The notes below the pieces were generated by a model that saw only the letters and a list, made by a program, of their open reading frames with translations, had not been told where the DNA came from and made no database searches. The translations under genes were made by a program, and so were the position numbers. This document shows positions 60,074-64,000 of a DNA stretch of 64,000 bases, in pieces. Every line of letters begins with the position of its first letter. Position 1 is the first letter of the stretch. The stretch comes from an uncultured Clostridium sp. (GTDB lineage Bacteria; Bacillota; Clostridia; Lachnospirales; Lachnospiraceae): positions 62,001 through 126,000 of the forward strand of contig CAMEFI010000005.1 in assembly GCA_945915475.1 (NCBI GenBank), read 5' to 3'.

Positions 60074-60460
60074 GTGAAGCGTATAACAGATCAGCTTACA
60101 AGACGCAATTTAATATATACGTACATATTGCGTAATGGATGTGTGAGCTTAAATGATCTGCAACGGCTTACGGGTGCTTCTCGTCCAACTCTTGTTGGTG
60201 ATTTAGATTATATTGATTCTGTAATGGGGGTTCCGCTTGTCAGAACACCGGGGAATGGCGGTGGAATAAAGATTGCGGAGACATGGAGCAGAGTTATCGT
60301 TCATTTTAATCAGTGGGAGGAAGACGTAATTAAAAAATGTTGCAATGAGCTGAGGGGGGAGAATCAAAAAGATTTGCTTAACATATTACTCCGTCATTGT
60401 AATCCCGAAAATGCAGAAAGCATTGTATCTGATTTCATCGATGTATTGGAAGAAACATAA
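60074..60460 (+). CDS. HTH-domain protein of the right end
   Basis: 128 aa, GTG start after AAAGGAGAG. An HTH_11/DeoR-like region (~10-60: LIYTYILRNGCVSLNDLQRL, GASRPTLVGDLDYID) with a short wing (RTPGNGGGIK). The rest is helical. Its place near the recombinase in related elements suggests a regulator of excision or of late right-end genes. No ligand domain seen. Confidence 0.72.
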   Translation: MKRITDQLTRRNLIYTYILRNGCVSLNDLQRLTGASRPTLVGDLDYIDSVMGVPLVRTPGNGGGIKIAETWSRVIVHFNQWEEDVIKKCCNELRGENQKDLLNILLRHCNPENAESIVSDFIDVLEET

Positions 60461-60917
60461 TATCGTTCTAAATAAGTACATAAATGATAACAACAGACAT
60501 AAAAATTTGTGTGCTTATCAGACCGATATGGTCGAAGTACCTTGAAAACTAAATAACAACTAATACCGGACGTACGGGAAAATACGCATTTGACCGTCTG
60601 CAAGTACGCGATAACCTTTTTTAACATGCGGATTCTGAAAAGATTCTGACAAAAAGCTGCGAGATCTACTTGCAAAAGAGAAGCTATGGTGGCTTCGTGG
60701 TTGCGACTTCCTGCTAATAATGATACTTCCTGAAAGGGGCTAAAAAGCTGGTGAAAATCCAATGTGGACTGCTTAACCGACAGTTACCGGTATTGTTTCA
60801 TGAATAATAAAGCCAAAGCAGCGATAAAGGTTTAGGTATTTTTTCTATGCCTTTATCGGTGCGTTGGCACTTCGTTTTGGAAAAGACGATAAAATACAAT
60901 GGAAGGAATGAAGGAAG
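60461..60917 (+). promoter_or_regulatory. structured gene-free leader ahead of the SHOCT/recombinase pair
   Basis: About 457 bases without a supported gene. The strongest element is a 19-base imperfect stem, GCCAAAGCAG plus CGATAAAGG (60812-60830) against CCTTTATCG and GTGCGTTGGC (60850-60868). ACTTCCTG occurs twice near 60706-60735 and GACC-GATAT-GGTC at 60522. Such a long structured leader suggests control of recombinase expression by RNA folding or antitermination. Confidence 0.45.
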
Positions 60918-61073
60918 ATGGCTACAGAAAAGAATAAGTTGATACGTTATAATCTGCAGCTTCGTTACCTTGCAATCTTAAAAGACAAGGGAAAAATTAG
61001 TGATGAGGAATATAAAAAAATTCTAAGTAAACTGCAGAAGGATTACGGCATTGTATCAAGCTTTACTACTTGA
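60918..61073 (+). CDS. SHOCT-like 51-aa protein
   Basis: 51 aa: MATEKNKLIRYNLQLRYLAI, then LKDKGKISDEEYKKILSKLQ, the LKxxGxIs-eEE-xxkKxxLL pattern of SHOCT domains. AAGGAAG lies before the ATG. The TGA at 61071 overlaps the recombinase promoter. SHOCT-like proteins often precede serine recombinases in these elements; an accessory or excision role is possible. Confidence 0.65.
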   Translation: MATEKNKLIRYNLQLRYLAILKDKGKISDEEYKKILSKLQKDYGIVSSFTT

Positions 61074-61098
61074 CTCCGAAAATGTGTTCGTATATAAT
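61070..61098 (+). promoter_or_regulatory. predicted promoter of the serine recombinase
   Basis: TTGACT (61070-61075), 17 bases, TATAAT (61093-61098). ATATAATAATTATAT overlaps the -10 as a palindrome and could be an operator. The recombinase starts about 45 bases downstream of the expected start point. Confidence 0.65.
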
Positions 61099-61148
61099 AA
61101 TTATATGTACACGACGGTAGCAATACGGTTATGAGAAAGGAATAGCAG

Positions 61149-63068
61149 ATGGAAGTTGAGATTATAAAAGCGGATAATGCATTCGATACAGAATCATTGG
61201 TAAAGCGGAATAAGCAATTAAGGGTTGCTGCCTATTGTCGAGTTAGTACGGACGATGAGGACCAGATTAAGAGTTATAATTCGATGGTAAGGCACTATAC
61301 GGATTTAATCAACAATACAAAGGAATGGGTAATGGTTGATATCTATGCAGATAAGGCTATTACAGGAACCAAGGACAAACGGGAAGAGTTCCAAAGGCTT
61401 ATCAGTGATTGTATGGATGGAAAGATTGACCTTGTGATTGCAAAAAGTCTTCCGAGATTTGCAAGAAACACGCTTGATACGCTGAAATATGTAAGGATGC
61501 TTAAGGAGAAAAATGTTGCAGTATATTTTGAGGTAGAAAAAATAAATACCTTAAAAGATGGCGAGTTTCTTATGACGATATTAAGTTCGGTTGCACAGCA
61601 GGAGGTTGAGAATACTTCGGCATATGTGAAAAAAGGACTTAAAATGAAAATGGCACGTGGCGAACTTGTTGGATTTCAAGGGTGCCTCGGATATGATTAT
61701 GATGTGGTGACAAAGACTATTTCTGTAAATAAAGAACAGGCAGAGGATGTGAAGTACATATTTGAACGATATGTAGCCGGAGCTGGTGCGACTGTGATTG
61801 CACGTGAGCTGAATGAAATGGGCAAGACAACGATTCGTGGGAATAAGTGGACGGTGTCAGGTGTTATTGGTATAATAAAGAATGAAAAATATACTGGTGA
61901 CTTAATGTTAGGTAAGACTTATACAGTGGATCCAATATCGAAACGAAGACTTGATAATCGTGGTGAGGAAGATAAGTATTTTATTAGAGATCACCACGAA
62001 CCGATTATTTCAAGAGAAGTGTATGCAAAAGCCCAGGAGATTCGTAACCGGCGGAATGGAAATAGAAAGACCGGAAGAGAAGGACCTGTTGGACAAAGAG
62101 AAAAGTTTTCTCGCCAATATGCATTTAGTTGTATGATAGAATGCGGATTTTGTGGTAAGAATGTAAGTCGTAGAACATGGCATAGCAGCACAACCCATTC
62201 CAAGACGATTTGGCAGTGTTCAAATAGTACGAAGAATGGTAAACGGGTTTGTCCGGATAGTAAAGGTATTACAGAGGATGTGATTGAATCGGCTTTCCTA
62301 GAGTCTTATCGAATGCTAAAGGATGAAAACCAAGATGTGCTAGAGGAATTTCTTGGGAGAGTGAATAAAGCGCTTTCGGAAGAGGATGCAGAGAAAGAAA
62401 TCCGAAGTACACATAATAAAATCCGGAGGTTGCGGCAAAAAAGAAAACTCCTGCTGGATAAATACTTAGAAGGTAATATTGCAGAAGATATCTATAAAGA
62501 AAAAGATGCCGATTACATGATGCAGTTATCTAGTGAAGAATCAAAGCTGGAAGTTTTATCGCATCAGGATAAGGAAATTGAAAACCGAAAAAAACGCATG
62601 CAGGAATTTAAGCATGTGCTAGAAACAAATTCGGAATTAACAGAGTTCAACAGAGAGGTATTTGAAAGCCTAGTTGAAAAGGTAATCCTCGGTGGATATG
62701 ACGAGGATGGTAACAAAGATCCCTACAAGATTACTTTTATATACAAAACGGGATATAAGGATGATTTGTATCATTCGAAAGAGAAATATGGTAAAAAATC
62801 AGTGGCAAAGGATGTCATAAAAGCGTGTTCCAATGCTATTGATGAGGTGGGCAAGGCGTGTTCCAATGCTATTGTCGCCGCATGTGGAGACTATAATAGG
62901 ACTACGTCGTACAGATTCGTGAAAATCCTTGAATTTACGCACTTTTGCAGCTTTTTCAATTTCGGCAGAACCGATGTGAAAAGGCATAAAAAGCAGATAG
63001 TGGACAGAATTCATGTCGTTGTCGGCTATAGAGTCGACACGAGGGATACAATATTCTTTGATGAATAA
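61149..63068 (+). CDS. large serine recombinase (ICE integrase) with reading frame crossing the attachment site
   Basis: 639 aa. The catalytic resolvase domain (~24-170) has AAYCRVSTDDE with Ser33, and AKSLPRFARNTLDTL. A recombinase domain, a zinc-ribbon (CGFCGKNVSRRTWH...WQCSN...RVC, ~335-375) and a coiled coil (~400-500) follow. It promotes integration into rlmD and excision. The last ~60 residues lie beyond the attachment core at 62880 and therefore belong to the ICE2 left end. In the circular ICE1 the tail would be the one encoded at 1915-2091. AAAGGA precedes the ATG. Confidence 0.9.
   Translation: MEVEIIKADNAFDTESLVKRNKQLRVAAYCRVSTDDEDQIKSYNSMVRHYTDLINNTKEWVMVDIYADKAITGTKDKREEFQRLISDCMDGKIDLVIAKSLPRFARNTLDTLKYVRMLKEKNVAVYFEVEKINTLKDGEFLMTILSSVAQQEVENTSAYVKKGLKMKMARGELVGFQGCLGYDYDVVTKTISVNKEQAEDVKYIFERYVAGAGATVIARELNEMGKTTIRGNKWTVSGVIGIIKNEKYTGDLMLGKTYTVDPISKRRLDNRGEEDKYFIRDHHEPIISREVYAKAQEIRNRRNGNRKTGREGPVGQREKFSRQYAFSCMIECGFCGKNVSRRTWHSSTTHSKTIWQCSNSTKNGKRVCPDSKGITEDVIESAFLESYRMLKDENQDVLEEFLGRVNKALSEEDAEKEIRSTHNKIRRLRQKRKLLLDKYLEGNIAEDIYKEKDADYMMQLSSEESKLEVLSHQDKEIENRKKRMQEFKHVLETNSELTEFNREVFESLVEKVILGGYDEDGNKDPYKITFIYKTGYKDDLYHSKEKYGKKSVAKDVIKACSNAIDEVGKACSNAIVAACGDYNRTTSYRFVKILEFTHFCSFFNFGRTDVKRHKKQIVDRIHVVVGYRVDTRDTIFFDE
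62823..62874 (+). repeat. duplicated 19-bp segment just before the attachment core
   Basis: GCGTGTTCCAATGCTATTG occurs at 62823-62841 and 62856-62874, 33 bases apart and in frame (KACSNAI twice). The second copy ends 5 bases before the core. It is either a protein duplication or paired recombinase-binding DNA. Confidence 0.7.
62880..62891. other. attachment core at the ICE1/ICE2 junction
   Basis: GCATGTGGAGAC, identical to the core at 1915-1926. It is at once the right end of ICE1 and the left end of ICE2, inside the recombinase reading frame. Its presence without intervening chromosome shows the two elements abut. Confidence 0.75.
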
Positions 63069-63090
63069 AAGTGAATAAAATAGCCAATTT

Positions 63091-63137
63091 GGCAGGGATA
63101 TTTAATTACAAAATATTGAATATCCCTGCCTTTTATT
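63091..63137 (+). terminator. terminator in the ICE2 left end
   Basis: GGCAGGGATA (63091-63100) pairs with TATCCCTGCC (63121-63130), then TTTTATTTTT. Counterpart of 2123-2166. In this array it ends the ICE1 recombinase transcript. Confidence 0.85.
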
Positions 63138-63160
63138 TTTCTATTCAAGGAGGTGTCAAT

Positions 63161-63406
63161 ATGTTAAAGATAAGGCTTCAAGGGACAAAAAATGACATAC
63201 GTTGGTTTGTACGTTTACTTCAGAGAGATAAACGATTTGAAGTGAATAATGTTTCGACTTTTTTCGATAATGTTGGAACAGATAAATATAAACGTGTGTA
63301 TGCAGAAGTATCAAGAAAGAAAAAGTATTCTGGTAAGAAACCAAGTAACGTTATGCAGGTAGAAGAAAAATGTCACTATGTAGGAAGTGGCATGGTGATT
63401 CGATAG
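63161..63406 (+). CDS. small conserved element protein, first gene of ICE2
   Basis: 81 aa from ATG 63161 with AAGGAGG upstream; longer in-frame starts run back through the terminator and are rejected. MLKIRLQGTKNDIRWFVRLL aligns with the ICE1 protein at 2186 (MLKVRLMGQKNEIRWFLRVL). STFFDN/STFYNN and the C-terminal CHYVGSGMV/SYCGSG also align. Function unknown. Confidence 0.65.
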   Translation: MLKIRLQGTKNDIRWFVRLLQRDKRFEVNNVSTFFDNVGTDKYKRVYAEVSRKKKYSGKKPSNVMQVEEKCHYVGSGMVIR

Positions 63407-63425
63407 GGAATGGAGGTACAACGGT

Positions 63426-64000
63426 ATGTGTAAAGTAATAGCAATCGTGAATCAAAAAGGTGGCGTAGCAAAGACTACGACAACAGTGAACTTAGGTATA
63501 GGTTTGGTAAGAGAAGGCAAGAAGGTACTACTTATAGATGCGGATAGTCAGGGATCCCTTTCATCAAGCCTTGGCGTGGCAGAGCCTGATGAGCTTGATG
63601 TTACTCTCTCGACGATCATGTGTAAAATGATCAATGATGAAGATTATGGAAAGCGGGAAGGGATTATTGTACATGAGGAGGGAGTATCTTTTCTTCCATG
63701 CAATATCGAACTTTCCGGACTGGAAGTCACATTGGTAAATACCATGCGGAGAGAGTACATATTGAAAGAGTACATAACAAGTGTAAGAAATCTTTATGAT
63801 TATATATTGATTGACTGCAATTCCAGTCTTGGCATGGTGACAATGAATGCCCTTACTGCAGCTGATTCAGTCATCATACCGATAGAAGCAGCGTACCTTT
63901 CCATAAAGGGTTTACAGCAGCTTATTACCACTCTTGGCAGGACTAAGAAATATTTGAACCCTAACCTTGGAATAGAGGGAATCGTTTTTACAAAGATGGT
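63426..64000 (+). CDS. parA: ParA-family ATPase of ICE2, 3' end outside window
   Basis: About 191 residues are visible from ATG 63426. MCKVIAIVNQKGGVAKTTTT carries Ala where ICE1 ParA has Gly in the Walker A loop (KGGVAKT versus KGGVGKT). DADSQGSLSSSLG and ILIDCNSSLGMVTMNAL follow as in ICE1. The order of motifs is intact, so it should still be an ATPase. No DUF6075 gene lies before it. Confidence 0.88.
   Translation, partial: MCKVIAIVNQKGGVAKTTTTVNLGIGLVREGKKVLLIDADSQGSLSSSLGVAEPDELDVTLSTIMCKMINDEDYGKREGIIVHEEGVSFLPCNIELSGLEVTLVNTMRREYILKEYITSVRNLYDYILIDCNSSLGMVTMNALTAADSVIIPIEAAYLSIKGLQQLITTLGRTKKYLNPNLGIEGIVFTKM

Larger units (their letters stand above)
1915..62891. mobile_element. ICE1, complete integrative and conjugative element in rlmD (~61 kb)
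   Basis: The element is bounded by two copies of GCATGTGGAGAC (1915-1926 in rlmD, 62880-62891 at the ICE1/ICE2 junction). Similarity continues past each core through AAATCCTTGAATTTACGCAC. It carries parA-parB-repA, VirD4, VirB4, VirB6 and PrgI homologues, cell-wall hydrolase, topoisomerase III, relaxase/MobC and a terminal serine recombinase, so the self-transfer set looks complete. The tra proteins belong to the families named after C. difficile 630 loci CD1107-CD1112. Boundaries are inferred from the repeated core; the exact crossover dinucleotide cannot be read from one integrated copy. Confidence 0.88.
62880..64000. mobile_element. ICE2, left end of a second related element (continues beyond window)
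   Basis: After the core come a recombinase tail, a GGCAGGGATA terminator, a small first gene paralogous to that at 2186 and a parA homologue, the same plan as the ICE1 left end. It lacks a DUF6075 gene. The sequences are similar but clearly diverged, so ICE2 is a relative and not a duplicate of ICE1. Confidence 0.82.

Noticed and set aside
60535-60560. ACCTTGAAAACTAAATAAC as the edge of an rRNA or tRNA spacer
   Set aside because: The string resembles rRNA spacer sequence, but no rRNA or tRNA gene is present on either side.

Overview
The window looks like chromosomal DNA of a Clostridia/Lachnospiraceae-type Firmicute: low GC, strong GGAGG ribosome binding sites, and conjugation families first described in Clostridioides difficile conjugative transposons. 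I cannot name the species. Positions 1-1957 are core chromosome: the 3' part of a YfcE/MJ0936-type phosphodiesterase and an rlmD (rumA)-type 23S rRNA uracil methyltransferase. Nearly all the rest is one integrated conjugative element (ICE1, about 61 kb, ~1915 to ~62891) inserted in the 3' end of rlmD. A second, related element (ICE2) starts directly behind it at ~62880 and runs off the window, so the locus is a tandem array.

ICE1 backbone. Maintenance module (2186-5693): a small conserved protein, a DUF6075-type protein, ParA, ParB and a RepA_N initiator whose coding region carries 23-bp-spaced iterons. Conjugation module (5971-30809): PcfB-like DUF3801 protein, VirD4-type coupling ATPase, Maff2-type membrane protein, a surface protein with InlB-type repeats, VirB6/TrbL, PrgI, VirB4, a two-domain cell-wall hydrolase, DUF4315 and DUF4366 proteins, topoisomerase III, a DUF5688 protein, a type I holin-like toxin with a predicted antisense RNA, a 1078-aa RadC/ArdC/YodL polyvalent protein and a CPBP protease. 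A leftward mobC-relaxase pair with a likely oriT lies at 36686-38790. The right end has an HTH protein, a SHOCT-like small protein and a large serine recombinase whose reading frame crosses the attachment site.

Cargo is mostly defence and competition genes. There is a lone HSDR_N nuclease inside the tra operon (20009-21202). A four-gene operon has a GHKL ATPase and a DUF6339-like protein with a GreA/B-like C-terminal domain (30952-35086); I do not recognise it as a named system. An ADP-ribosylglycohydrolase follows. A complete QatABCD operon is at 39134-43817. A WYL regulator precedes a restriction-modification-like operon with two methylase subunits, an EVE protein and a GIY-YIG/helicase (44292-50884). 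Then come a GmrSD-type restriction protein, a surface protein plus LHH-nuclease lipoprotein with SUKH immunity protein (53208-56723), an AlbA/ATPase-type regulator, and an unrecognised leftward gene (58407-59819).

Signs of element-wide control: five copies of a 25-bp near-palindrome sit just after stop codons across the element (candidate ParB/KorB-like sites), and a ~45-bp structured repeat recurs at 36585 and 58268. No tRNA, rRNA, CRISPR array or insertion sequence was seen. All family assignments were made by reading motifs, without database searches.
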